NCBI RefSeq assembly: GCF_949987535.1
Contig: NC_080081.1
Location: 63,695,603 to 63,759,602 of the forward strand
Length of the DNA: 64,000 nucleotides
Direction: 5' to 3'
From: Balaenoptera acutorostrata
Taxonomy: Eukaryota > Chordata > Mammalia > Artiodactyla > Balaenopteridae
This document shows positions 33,855 through 45,580 of this stretch, one piece after another. The notes under the pieces are model-generated. The model had not been told where the DNA came from. It ran no database searches and saw only the letters and a program-made list of their open reading frames with translations. Both the position numbers and the translations under genes were made by a program. Each line of letters opens with the position of its first letter. Position 1 is the first letter of the stretch.

Positions 33855-34754
33855 GAGATTGGTTTAAAATGGCAGAGTAGAAGGACATGTGCTCACTCCC
33901 TCTTGCGAGAGCACCAGAATCACAATTAACTGCTGAACAATCATCAACAGGAAGACACTGGAACTCAACAAAAACATACCCCACATCCAAAGACAAAGAA
34001 GCCACAATGAGACGGTAGTAGGGGCGCAATCACAATAAAGTCAAATCCCATAACTGCTTGGTGGGTGACTCACAAACCAGAGAATAATTATACCAAAGAA
34101 GTCCACCCACTGGAGTGAAGGTTCTGAGCCCTACATCAGGCTTCCCAAACTGGGGGTCTGGCAATGGCAGGAGGAATTCCCAGAGAATCAGAATTTGAAG
34201 GCTAGCAGGATTTGATTGCAGGACTTTGACAGGATTGGGGGAAACAGAGACTCCACTCTTGGAGGGCACACACAAAGTAGTGTGCACATCAGGACCCAGG
34301 GATAAGGAGCAGTGACCCCATAGGAGACTGAACCAGACCCACCTGCTAGTGTTGGAGGGTCTCCTGCAGAGGTGGGGGGGGTGGCTTTGGCTCACCGAGG
34401 GGACAAGGACACTGACAGCAGAAGTTCTGGGAAGTACTCCTTGGCGTGAGCCCCCCTGGAGTCCGCCATTACCCCACCAAAGAGCCTGTAGGTGCCAGTG
34501 CTGGGTCGCCTCAGGCCAAACAACCAACAGGGAGGGAACTCAGCCCCAACCATCAGCAGACAAGCGAATTAAAGTTTTACTGAGCTCTGCCCACCAGAGC
34601 AACACCTGGCTCTACCCACCACCAGTCCCTCCCATCAGGAAGCTTGCACAAGCCTCTTAGACAGCCTCATCCAACAGAGGGCAGACAGCAGAAGCAAGAA
34701 CTACAATCCTGCAGCCTGGGGAACAAAAGCCACATTCACAGAAAGATAGACAAA

Positions 34755-35582
34755 ATGAAAAGGCAGAGGACTATGTACCAGATGAAGGAACAAGATAAAA
34801 CCCCAGAAAAACAACTAAATGAAGTGGAGATAGGCAACCTTCCAGAAAAAGAATTCAGAATAATGATAGTGAAGATGATCCAGGACCTTGGAAAAATTAT
34901 GGAGGCAAACATCCATAAGATGAAAGAAATGTTTAGCAAAGACCTGGAAGAATTAAAGCACAAACACTTAGAAGAATTAAAGAACAAACAAACAGAGATG
35001 AACAATACAATAACTGAAGTGAAAAATACACTAGAAGGAATAAATGAAAACAGCCTAAGAGACCTCTGGGACAACAATAAATGCACTAACATTCACATTA
35101 TAGGGATCCCAGAAGGAGAAGAGAGAGAGAAAGGACCCAAGAAAATATTTGAAGAGACTGTAGTCGAAAACTTCCCTAACATGGGAAATGAAATAGCCAC
35201 TCAAGTCCAGGAAGCACAGAGAGTCCCAGGAAAGATAAACCCAAGGAGAAACATGCCAAGACACATAGTAATCGAACTGACAAAAATTAAAGACAAAGAA
35301 AAGTTACTAAAAGCAACAAAGGAAAAACGACAAAAAACATACAAGGGAACTCCTGTAAGGTTAACAGCTGATTTCTCAGCAGAAACTCGACAAGCCAGAA
35401 GGGAATGGAACGATATATTTAAAGTGATGAAAGGGAAGAACTTACAACTAAGATTACTCTACCCGGCCAGGATCTCATTCAGCTTTGACAGAGAAATCAA
35501 AAGCTTTACAGACAAGCAAAAGCTAAGAGAATTCAGCACCACCAAACCAGTTCTACAACAAATGCTAACGGAACTTCTCTAA
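34755..35582 (+). CDS. L1 ORF1 RNA-binding protein, open, shortened coiled coil
   Basis: ORF1p is the trimeric RNA-binding chaperone that coats L1 RNA in cytoplasmic particles. I chose the Met at 34,755 (275 residues), matching the usual start after the 5' UTR; the frame stays open upstream to 34,644. Residues about 35-95 are Glu/Lys/Leu-rich coiled coil. The RRM begins near residue 101 (Leu-Arg-Asp-Leu-Trp-Asp). The C-terminal domain contains Arg-His-Ile-Val-Ile, Tyr-Lys-Gly-Thr-Pro-Val-Arg-Leu-Thr-Ala-Asp-Phe, and ends near Met-Leu-Thr-Glu-Leu-Leu. Compared with the ORF1 at 59.9-60.6 kb, 39 residues before the RRM are replaced by 5, a net in-frame loss of 34, and Leu-Glu-Glu-Leu-Lys is duplicated. 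It is open but probably not under selection, since ORF2 beside it is dead. Confidence 0.85.
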   Translation: MKRQRTMYQMKEQDKTPEKQLNEVEIGNLPEKEFRIMIVKMIQDLGKIMEANIHKMKEMFSKDLEELKHKHLEELKNKQTEMNNTITEVKNTLEGINENSLRDLWDNNKCTNIHIIGIPEGEEREKGPKKIFEETVVENFPNMGNEIATQVQEAQRVPGKINPRRNMPRHIVIELTKIKDKEKLLKATKEKRQKTYKGTPVRLTADFSAETRQARREWNDIFKVMKGKNLQLRLLYPARISFSFDREIKSFTDKQKLREFSTTKPVLQQMLTELL

Positions 35583-35640
35583 GGAGGAAACACAAGAGAA
35601 GAAAAGGACCTACAAAAACAAACCCAAAACAATTAAGAAA

Positions 35641-38600
35641 ATGGTAATAGGAATATACATATTGATAATTACCTTAAATGTGATTGGAGTAAATGCTCCA
35701 AACAAAAGACACAGGCTTGCTGAATTAATACAAAAACAAGACCCATATATATGCTGTCTACAAGAGACACACTTCAGACCTAAGGACACATACAGACTGA
35801 AAGTGAGGTGATGGAAAAAGATATTCCATGCAAATGGAAATAAAAAGAGAGCTGGAGCAATACTCATACCAGATAAAGTAGATTTTAAAATAAAGAATGT
35901 TACAAGAGACAAGAAAGGACACTACATGATGATCAAGGGATCAATCTAAGAAGAAGATATAGCAATTATAAATATATATGCACCCAACATAGGAGCAACT
36001 CAATACATAAGGAAAATGCTAACAGCTATAAAAGAGGAAATCAACAGTAACACAATAATAGTGGAGGACTTTAACACCTCACTTATACCAAAGGACAGAT
36101 CATCCAGACAGAAAATTAATAAGGAAACACAAGCTTTAAATGACACAATAGACCAGATAGATTTAATTGATATTTGTAGGACATTCAGCAGATTACAGTT
36201 ACAGTTTCTTCTCAAGTGCACACAGAACATTCTCCAGAATAGATCACATCTTGGGTCACAAATCAAGCCTCAGTAAATTTAAGAAAATTGAAATCATATT
36301 AAGCATCTTCTCTGACCACAACGCTATGAGATTAGAAATAAATTACAAGGAAAAAAAACCCGTAAAAAACACAAACACATGGAGGCTAAACAATATGGTA
36401 CTAAATAACCAAGAGATCAGTGAAGAAATCAATGAGGTAATCAAAAAATACCTAGGGACAAATGACAATGAAATCATGATGATCCAAAACCTATGGGATG
36501 CAGCAAAAGCAGTTCTAAGTGGGAAGTTTATAGCGATACAATCCTACCTCAAGAAACAAGAAAAATCTCAAATAAACTAACCTTACACCTAAAGGAACTA
36601 GAGAAAGAAGAACAAAGAAAACCCAAAGTTAGTAGAAGGAAAGAAATCATAAAGATCAGAGCAGAAATAAATGAAATAGAAACAAAGAAAACAATAACAA
36701 AGATCAATAAAACTAAAAGCTGGTTCTTTGAGAAGACAAACTAAACCAATAAACCTTTAGCCAGACTCATCAAGGAAAAGAGGGAGAGGACTCAAATCAA
36801 TAAAATTAGAAATGAAAAAGGAGAAGTTACAACAGACACTGCAGAAATACAAAGCATCATTAGAGACTACTACAAGCAACTCTAAGTCAATAAAGTGGAC
36901 AACCTGGAAGAAATGGACAAATTCTTAGAAAGGTATAACCTTCCAAGACTGAACCAGGAAGAAATAGAAAATATGAACAGACCAATCACAAGTAATGAAA
37001 TTGAAACTGTGATTAAAAATCTTCCAACAAACAAAAGTCCAGGACCAGATGGCTTCACAGGTGAATTCTATCAAACATTTAGAGAAGAGCTAACACCCAT
37101 CCTTCTCAAACTCTTCCAAAAAATTGCAGAGGAAGGAACACTCCCAAACTCATTCTACAATGCCACCATCACCCTGATACCAAAACCAGACAAAGATACT
37201 ACAAAAAAAGAAAATTACAGACCAATATCACTGATGACTATAGATGCAAAAATCCTCAACAAAATACTAGCAAACAGAATCCAACAACACATTAAAAGGA
37301 TCATACACCATGATCATGTGGGATTTATCCCAGGAATGCAAGGATTCTTCAATATATGCAAATCAATCAATATGATACATATTAACAAACTGAAGAATAA
37401 AAACCATATGATCATCTCAATAGATGCAGAAAAAGCTTTTGACAAAATTCAACACCCATTTATGATAAAAACTCTCCAGAAAGTAGTCATAGAGAGAATC
37501 TACCTCAACATAATAAAGGCCGTATACGACAAACACACAGCCAACATCATTCTCAATGGTGAAAAACTGAAAGCATTTCCTCTAAGATCAGGAACAAGAC
37601 AAGGATGTCCACTCTCCCCACTATCTTTCAACATAGTGTTGGAAGTCCTAGCCATGGCAATCAGAGGAGAAAAAGAAATAAAGGAATACAAATTGGAAAA
37701 GAAGAAGTAAAACTGTCACTGCAGATGACATGATACTATGCATAGAGAATCCTAGAGATGCCACCAGAAAACCACTAGAGTTAATCAATGAATTTGGTAA
37801 AGTAGCAGGATACAAAATTAATGCACAGAAATCTCTTGCATCCTTATACACTAACAGTGAAAGATCAGAAAGAGAAATTTAGGAAACAATCCCATTCACC
37901 ACTGCAACCAAAAAAATAAAATATCTAAGAATGAACCTACCTAAGGAGGTAAAAGACCTGTACTCAGAAAACTATAAGATACTGATGAAAGAAATAAAAG
38001 ATGACACAAACAGATGGAGAGATATACCATTTTCGTCAACTGGAAGAATCAGTATTGTGAAAATGACTATACTACCCAAAGCATTCTGCAGATTCAGTAC
38101 AATCCCTATCAAATTACCAATGGCAGTTTTTACAGAACTAGAACAAAAAATCTTAAAATTTGTATGGAGACACAGAAGACCCCGAATAGCCAAAGCAATC
38201 TTGAGGGGAAAAAAAAAACGGAGCTGGAGGAATCAGGCTCCCTGACTTCAGACTATACTACAAAGATACAGTAATCAAGGCAGTATGGTACTGGCACAAA
38301 AACAGAAATATAGATCAATGGAACAGGATAGAAAGCCCAGAGATAAACCCACACACATATGGTCACCTTATCTTTGATAAAGGAGGCAAGAATATACAAT
38401 GGAGAAATGACAGCCTCTTCAATAAGTGGTGCTGGGAAAACTGGACAGGTACATGTATAAGAATGAAATTAGAACAATCCCTAACACCATACACAAAAGT
38501 AAACTCAAAATGGATTAAAGACCTAAATGTAAGGCCAGACACTGTAAAACTCTTAAAGGAAAACATAGGCAGAACACTCTATGACATAAATCACAACAAG

Positions 38601-39310
38601 ATCCTTTTTGCCCTACCTCCTAGAGAAATGGAAATAAAAACAAAAATAAACAAATGGGACTGAATGAAAGTTAAAAGCTTTTGCACAGCAAAGGAAACCA
38701 TAAACAAGATGAAAAGACAACCCTCAGAATGGGAGAAAATATTCGCAAATGAATCAACAGACAAAGGATTAACCTCCAAAATATATAAACAACTCATGCA
38801 GCTCAATAATAAAAAAGCAAACAACCCAACCAACAAATGGGAAGAAGACCTAAATAGACATTTCTCCAAAGAAGGCATAGAGATGGCTAAGAGACACATG
38901 AAAAGCTGCTCAACATCACTAATTATTAGAGAAATGCAAATCAAAACTACAATGAGGTATCACCTCACACTGGTTAGAATGGGCATCATCAGAAAATCTA
39001 CAAACAACAAATGCTAGAGCGGGTGTGAATAGGGAACCCTCTTGCACTGTTGGTGGGAATGTAAATTGATTCAGCCACTATGGAGAAAAGTATGGAGGTT
39101 CCTTAAAAAGCTAAAAATACAATTACCATATGACCCAGCAATCCCACTACTGGGCATATACCCAGAGAAAACTATAATTCAAAAAGACACATGTACCCCA
39201 ATGTTCATTGCAGCACTATTTACAATAGCCAGGTCATGGAAGCAACCTAAATGCCCATCAACAGACAAATGGATAAAGAAGATGTGGTACATATATACAA
39301 TGGAATATTA
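35641..39310 (+). pseudogene. L1 ORF2 (endonuclease-reverse transcriptase), broken
   Basis: The start ATG at 35,641 is intact and the endonuclease begins well, with the Gln-Glu-Thr-His metal-binding motif near codon 42. In-frame stops follow at 35,809-35,811 (Trp region) and 35,947-35,949. Frameshifts follow near 36,190 and 36,580. The RT fingers and palm form one open block (36,895-37,710) containing Asn-Lys-Ser-Pro-Gly-Pro-Asp-Gly-Phe and Arg-Gln-Gly-Cys-Pro-Leu-Ser. A missing A near 37,685 and a 5-base deletion next to the catalytic Ala-Asp-Asp codons (about 37,719) break the palm. Later blocks are at 37,931-38,245, 38,463-38,663, 38,664-39,017 and 39,042-39,311. No active protein could be made. 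Confidence 0.92.
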
Positions 39311-39635
39311 GCCATGAAAAGGAACAAAATTGGGTCATTGTAGAGACGTGGATGGACTTAGAGACTGTCATACAGAGTGATTAAATCAGAAAAAGAAAAA
39401 CAATTATCGTATATTAACGTGTATATGTGGAGTCTAGAAAAATGATACAGAAGAATCGTTTGCAAGGCAGAAATAGAGACACAGATGTAGAGAACAAACG
39501 TATGGGCACCAAGGGGAGGAAGTGGGGTAGGGTGGTGGTGGGATTAACTGCGAGAATGGGATTGACATATATACACTAATATGTATAAAATAGGTAACTT
39601 ATAAAAACCTGCAGTTAAAAAAAAAGGAATAAACG

Positions 39636-40145
39636 ATATAATTGATATATAACATTATATTAATTTCAGGTATACAACATTATTCAATATTTGTATATTA
39701 TGGGTAATAATCACCACAGTAGATCTAGTTAACATCTATCACCACATATTATTACAAATCATTTTTTCTTGTGATGAGAAATGTTAAGATTTACTGTCTT
39801 AGCAACTTTCAAGTATATAATATAGTATTATCAACTATAGTCGCCATGCTATATGTTATATGCCCATAACTTATTTTATAACTGGAAGTTTGTATCTTTT
39901 GGCCACCTTCACCCATTTCACCCACCTCCCATCCCTTGTCTATGGCAAGCAACAATCTCTGTATCTATGAATTTGATTTTTTGGGCTGTTTTTTTGTTGT
40001 TTGTTTTTTTTCAGATTCCACTTAAGTGAGATCGTACGGTATTTGTTTTTCTCTAACTATTTCACTTAGCATAATGCCTTCAAGGCCCATCCATATTGTC
40101 ACAAATGGCAAGTTTTCTTTTTTATGGCTGAATAATATTCCATCC
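39636..40145 (-). mobile_element. Old L1 3' UTR (L1M-type), minus strand
   Basis: Reversed 3' UTR in order: ataattgatatataacatta, gttaacatctatcaccacat, cttgtgatgagaaatgttaa, ctataactgg-like text and a ccaccttcacccatttcacc stretch, then ggctgaataatattccat of the ORF2 C-terminus. It is diverged but continuous. Confidence 0.85.
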
Positions 40146-41170
40146 TCAACTTCGTTTGCCTCAAAAAGTTTTTATTTCACCTTTATTTTAAAGGCTATTT
40201 TTACTGCACGTAGAATTATAGATTTTTTTACTGCATGTGGAATTATAGATTTTCTTCCCATCCGTTTAAAAATACAATTCCGTTGTCTTCTGGCTTGCAT
40301 AGTTTCTGTTGAGAATTTGTGTATTATCTTCGTTCCTCTGTGCATGAGATCTTTATTCTTTGTTTGCATTTAAGATGTTCTCTTTATCACTGATATTAAC
40401 AATTTGACGTTTACATGTCTTTGAATGTTTTGTGTGTGTGTGTGTGTGTATTCTGCTTGGGATTTGTTGTGTTTCTTGAGTCAGTGGGCTTAAAGTTTTA
40501 GTCAAATTTGGGAAAATTTCAGCCATTATTATTTTAATTTCTTCTGAGACTACAATTACAAAGTACCAGACTACTTGATATTACTCCAGAGGCCACTAAA
40601 GCTCTGGTAATTTTATTTTCAACCTCATATCTCTTAGTGTTTTGTTTTGGATAAATCCTATCTTAGTGCCTTCAAGTTTATTGACCTTTTGTTTTGCAAT
40701 GTCTAATATGATGTTCATCTCATTCAGTAAAATGCTCATTACAAATATTGTATTTTTAATCTCTAGACATTACATTAGGTTCATTTAAATAGCTTCCATG
40801 TCTCTCCTCATTATGTTCATGTTTTCCTGTAAATATTTGTATATAGTCTTAATAGTTGCTTTAGCATCCTTGTCTATCATTCCTCCATCTCTGTCATTCC
40901 TGGGTTGGTGTCAATTCACAGATTTTCCCTCAATTATCTGTCACATTTCCTGCCCCTTAGCATATCTAGTAATTTTTTTTTACTGAAGATGCACATTGTG
41001 ATACTATCTTATTGATTGTCTGGATCTTGTTGTCTTCCTCTAAAGAGTGATGGCTTTCTTTAGCAAGCAGTTAAGATTCTTGCAGATCAATGTGCTCCTA
41101 CTGAAACCTGTTTTTAAATTTCACTCAGGCATGTGTAGAGTAGACTTCACTCTAGAAATAGTTCATTTTT
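40146..41170 (-). mobile_element. Old L1/HAL1-like ORF1 region, minus strand
   Basis: Reversed sequence of the old ORF1 type: ttgtcttctggcttgcatag and gtttctgttgagaattt near 40,280-40,320, then gtcaaatttgggaaaatttc and tttagcatccttgtctatca. It directly follows a 3' UTR piece with ORF2 missing between. That fits a HAL1-type element (ORF1 only) or a deleted L1. Confidence 0.6.
40428..40450. repeat. (TG)n short microsatellite
   Basis: About ten uninterrupted TG units inside the L1/HAL1 relic. Confidence 0.9.
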
Positions 41171-42399
41171 ATCACTAAGTCATAGTCCCTCTGGTACCTC
41201 TATTAAATGCCCTTGGGCTTTGCTTATATCAAAATATGGTTACCTATTGTACTATGGGCCCTATAACAATAGAGATGTGCTTTACTTTAGCTCTGTGAAT
41301 TGTCTTCTATTATTAAGTTAATTTTGATTTTCCACCCCCCCCCCTTTTCTCTGTTTTCTTTCTTTAGCTCTGCTTTTTGGGGGGGGGGCTGAAGTAGAAA
41401 AGGATAGCTTTATTTCTTTGCCAGGCAAAGGGGGACACCGTGGGCTCCTGACCTTGAAGAAAACTATGTTTCTCTTTTCAAATCTGCCCTTTGGAACTCA
41501 ATGAAGGTCATGGAGGCTGGGGTCTTGCCTAAGAGAAATGGGGGACAAATGGGCCTCTATGCCCGGGAGCCCCATGGGGCCTCACTCAGTTTCATTCCAC
41601 CCTTTTCTTTGATACTTCTCAATCTTGAGGACTGATATTGGACAAGAAAGGGAACAATCATTTTGGATAGAGATGTTAACCATAAACGGAGGAACTCTCT
41701 GTTTTAGGGGGACTTGGTTTTAATCCCTACTTTGGTTTTTATCTTTCCCCAGATCTTTCAGGGAACTGGGCAGTGACTGTTCTGACTACTTCCTGCTGAT
41801 ATGGGGCATAATCCTGCCTAATTTGGGGGAAATAGATACCGAATTAAAAATATTTGAGTTCCACGTCCTGGATCCAAGTCTTGTATGATTAAGATCTCAA
41901 TTCCTTGGTCCAGTTAGAGGTAAGAGGAGTGACAATTGGAACTTTAGTAGACAGAATGGATCTCATTTCCTTGGGAATTCAGGAGAATAAGTCTGAAGGC
42001 CAGTTTGGAACTGGTACTTAGGAGAGATTTATTGTAACCAGTTGTTTCCCAACCATTCCTTGTATGGGGAAAACCCATCAAGGCAGTCCTGAAGACCTGG
42101 AAATAGGAAGCTGACCACATATCTAGCAGTTAGAATTATCAAAAGAATCAGCATATGAATCTATAGGTAGAAGGTATGAGAAAGGCTAAGAAAACAGAAT
42201 TTTCATTCCACTTGTCAGAACAAATACTTAAAGTTTCCCAAAGGGTGAGATGTCCTTTTCTCGGGAGTCTGCTTGTTGGCTGTAGGCAGGTTTGGCTGGT
42301 CAGTCTCTGGTAATCTTCTTACTCTGGTGTGATGTACCTGTGGTTCTTTCTTCAACTCTTATTAGACAAATGTTGAAACTTTGGATCATCCCTCCATGC
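41171..42399. other. Unclassified 1.2-kb block between L1/HAL1 relics
   Basis: Its composition differs from the flanking AT-rich L1: it is more GC-rich and includes C10 and G10 homopolymers (41,335-41,344 and 41,379-41,388). I see no coding frame of note and cannot match it to a repeat family from memory. It could be an LTR relic or old single-copy DNA. Confidence 0.4.
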
Positions 42400-42850
42400 T
42401 CTAAACTTTTATAATATCCATCACATTTTTGTTTGCATTGTTTTCTGGGAGAATTCCTTAGCTTAATCTTTGAAATTACTAATTTATTAATAAATGGCAG
42501 TATTTATTCTGCTATTCAGCCAATCTCTTGAGTTTGCTTCAAAGATTATAATTTTTCATTTTTAAGATCTCTAACTGGTTCTTTTACATAATGACTTTTT
42601 CATATTTCATAGATATGATACCTTCTCTTGTTCCTTTGAAAATGTTAATTACTTTTTGTAAAAGTTTCTTATTTGTTTATTCTATTAATTGTATCCTCAA
42701 GTGTTAGCAGTCCTATTTATTGAGTTTGGTATTTTATCAGGGTGTTTGTTGAGTCTGTGTTTATGCTTCTTTCAGACTCCCTCCTATTTTTATATGGATG
42801 CTACTGTGTATTGCAGTTACCTTCAGTTATTACAGGGGAGAGGTAAATTA
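42400..42850 (-). mobile_element. Old L1/HAL1-like fragment, minus strand
   Basis: Reversed ORF1-side text such as aagatctctaactggttctt, tgataccttctcttgttcct and gggtgtttgttgagtctgtg. It overlaps in content with 40,740-40,900, so it is a separate copy and not a continuation. Confidence 0.5.
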
Positions 42851-43249
42851 TTCAGCAGCTGGGCAGTATGTGCCAGTGGCTCATCTTCTGAGTAAGTGGG
42901 ATTACCTCTTCCCCCAGGGTATAACTAGACTCTCGTGAGACTTCCCTGTCTTTTGGACCTAAACACTTCCCTGTCTTTTGGACCTGCACCCTCAGAAGCA
43001 AAAGTCTACTGCTTATATCTGGTCCCAAGTTAGGGAATGAATGGATGGGTAGAGAAAACTACTGTCATGGATGCTCTCTGAGTCTAGTGATCAGCAAACT
43101 CATCTTCTAGTCACTATTCGTTGTGTACATTGCTCTGCATTTGAAGTCTTCTAGACCCACTTCCAACTTATGCAAGTCTTCTTATGTATAATTACAGAGT
43201 TGTGTTTACTTCCATTAATTCATTCCTTTTTTGCTTTCTATATTTAAAG
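42851..43249. other. No gene seen; 21-bp tandem duplication
   Basis: A 21-base unit beginning acttccctgtc and ending ggacct occurs at 42,940-42,960 and 42,965-42,985, separated by aaac. Nothing else is recognised. Confidence 0.6.
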
Positions 43250-43650
43250 GGCTTCTGAACAAATTTGTTCTACCAGTAAAATTTTCTTGTTTTCTGGAGT
43301 GATTATTAAGATTTTCTTAATTTTTCTGTCATTTAATAATCAGTATTTGAATTTCTTCTGTATTTTTATTATATCTTCTTCATGTTTATTTGTTTACTTC
43401 TGTTTTCTTAGTAAAATTTGCCAGTATTTTATGTTCCATATTGTTGATTTCAAATAATCAACTTCTATGATTATTAATTTATTGATTTTTCTGTTTTCCA
43501 ATTATACTGATTTCCTTAAGTTTTTTTCTTAATACCTTGTTCATTTATTTTCATTGTATTTATTTAATAATAAAAATATTGAAATTAATAATTTCCCTCA
43601 TTTATCAATTTTAGCTATATCTCAAGTTTTGATTTCTAAGATTATTAAAT
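43250..43650 (-). mobile_element. Very old L1 fragment (linker/RT start), minus strand
   Basis: AT-rich reversed text such as caaataatcaacttctatga and tgatttccttaag, with 'tcaattttagctatatctca', in the order of the L1 endonuclease-RT linker. It is strongly decayed. Confidence 0.6.
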
Positions 43651-45344
43651 TATTTTCTAAATTAAAAATGATAATTTGACTATTAAGTCAAAGATGAAAT
43701 GGGAGGGCTTTGTAATTTCTAATTACTAAGATTTCAAAAAAGATTTTTTTTGTTAAGTCACAGCAAATATCTCAGCATATATCATTAATTCTGATTAAGT
43801 TTGTGCTCATCTATATATCAAGTTATGAAGTCATCTCTGTGCTAATTATTGTGGTCAGAGTGATGAGAAATAAGCCAGTCTGGCTCAACTTAAAGCATTT
43901 GATGGATAATGGGGGACAGGTGGTACACAAAAGACTATTTACATGAATGGGGAAAGAGAAGAACGGATTCTGAATGGCAAGCAAAAATATCCAGTGAAGT
44001 AGACATCGATTTTCCTTTTTTATTTTATTAAGAATGTCATAACAGCTGCAACATTATCTTAGCAAACACTACTAATGATACAGAAGTTAATAACAAAAAT
44101 AACAATCATGTTTGCCTTTTAACTCAGTTTTAAAACTCATTTTCTCCTCATACCATCCATATGAAATAATTAGGATTTATATTATTACTCTTATGTTGCA
44201 AATATGAAAACTGAGGCTTATAAAAATGAAATAACTTCTCCATGATCTACACTTATTTTCACGGGAACTATTTCTAGGGCTAGCCAAGAGAGCATACTTT
44301 CCAACTGCAAATTCAAGTAAACACCCTTTGTCTTCTTTACCTATATTCCAACAAGTTTTTCTCATTTTAAAATTGCCATATAATTTTTGGTAACAATTAC
44401 CCCATTTTGAATTGCTACCAAAAAACCTATCATTTTCACTATATGATTACTTTTTCTTAGGGGTAAATTATATATAGCCTTAACCTCATAATTCTGGTTA
44501 AGCTGATGTGGGTAAATAATATGATGTTCTTTCCAATAGCATATTTGAAAATGCCATCACAATGTTTATAGCTTTTCTTTTTCTAGGTTTAATGGTTTAA
44601 AATCTTATTATTTTTTAAACCAATTTATATAGGTTGCATTTATATTTATTAAAATAGTGCTTCCTATAATCTCACAATTTGGTAACAGTATTCAGTCTTT
44701 TATATTATGATTCCCTAGTTTTCTACTGTTTAGTAGGGTCAAGAATTTTTTCAGTTGAAACTTTCAAGCAAGATACATGCTTGGTTTTTAATACTTTGAT
44801 GTTACAGTGATAGGGCAATTTTCATTAAGGAATAGTTGCTTTAACTCTGTTTTTTAGGCCTTAATTTTATTCCCTGCACTTACATACATTGTGATTTATA
44901 GTAGTTAGAATTTACAATAGCTTGACAGACTGTGTTTTGCATTTGGCATAAAAGTGCAAATCATTCATTACAAAGATTCATGATTTGATGCTCATGTTTT
45001 AGCTTAACACCAGGACCAGAATCATTTAGTTCTCTATTTCTATTTCTAGCCAAACTCAAAATAGCAAAGACTAAATCAATGCCTTGGATATAATTCCTAC
45101 TTTTTCATACAATTCCTGATCATATGGGACTGTCTCCTTCCTCTGAGAAACATCAGAATGTATTTCATTTTATCTGACTCAGAATATTGCTATTAGGAGT
45201 ATCACAAACTTATAGAATCCCTAATAATATGGAAGAAATTGGGAATATGGGGCTGAGTTTTAATCTTGAAAAATGACTCATACTAAATTTTAAAATGTTA
45301 TTAGAAGAGATGTCTATATCTTAACCTTTATATATGTAAAAAGA
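43651..45344. other. No gene seen; AT-rich
   Basis: 1.7 kb of AT-rich DNA. A weak reversed MIR-like segment lies at 44,170-44,270 (aaaactgaggcttataaaaa). A perfect 10-bp hairpin lies at 44,593-44,622 (tggtttaaaa, loop tcttattatt). Confidence 0.42.
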
Positions 45345-45580
45345 GCAACGTGATACAGTAGAAAGATCTCTGGCTTTGGGTTTGGAAGGTTCTAGATCTA
45401 TCTAGTATGGGCTCTCACATGAGGTAGCTGTGAACATTGAGCTGGATACTTGGTTTCTCTGAGTTTGTTTTCTCATGTATTTATGGTAATAATAATATTT
45501 GTTTGATCTTAAAGGGTAGTTGAGAGACTCAAATGAGATCATACATGTGGAAGGAAACTGCCAAATGCAATGCAATGTGG
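45345..45580 (+). repeat. MIR SINE, plus strand
   Basis: It has gatctctggctttgggtttg, a degraded middle, then atggtaataataatatttgt and gagagactcaaatgagatca in MIR order, almost full length. Confidence 0.75.

Larger units (their letters stand above)
33855..39635 (+). mobile_element. Nearly full-length L1, plus strand
   Basis: A 5.8-kb element in canonical order: a 5' UTR of about 0.9 kb (33,855-34,754, starting near aaatggcagagtagaaggac), ORF1 (34,755-35,582), a 58-base spacer, broken ORF2 (from 35,641), a 3' UTR and an A-rich tail near 39,616-39,633. Its 3' UTR differs from that of the young L1s in this window, so it belongs to another, probably older subfamily. It lies between two old minus-strand L1 pieces. 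Confidence 0.93.

Noticed and set aside
34030..34527. 165-codon minus-strand frame
   Set aside because: It is antisense to the L1 5' UTR; chance frame.
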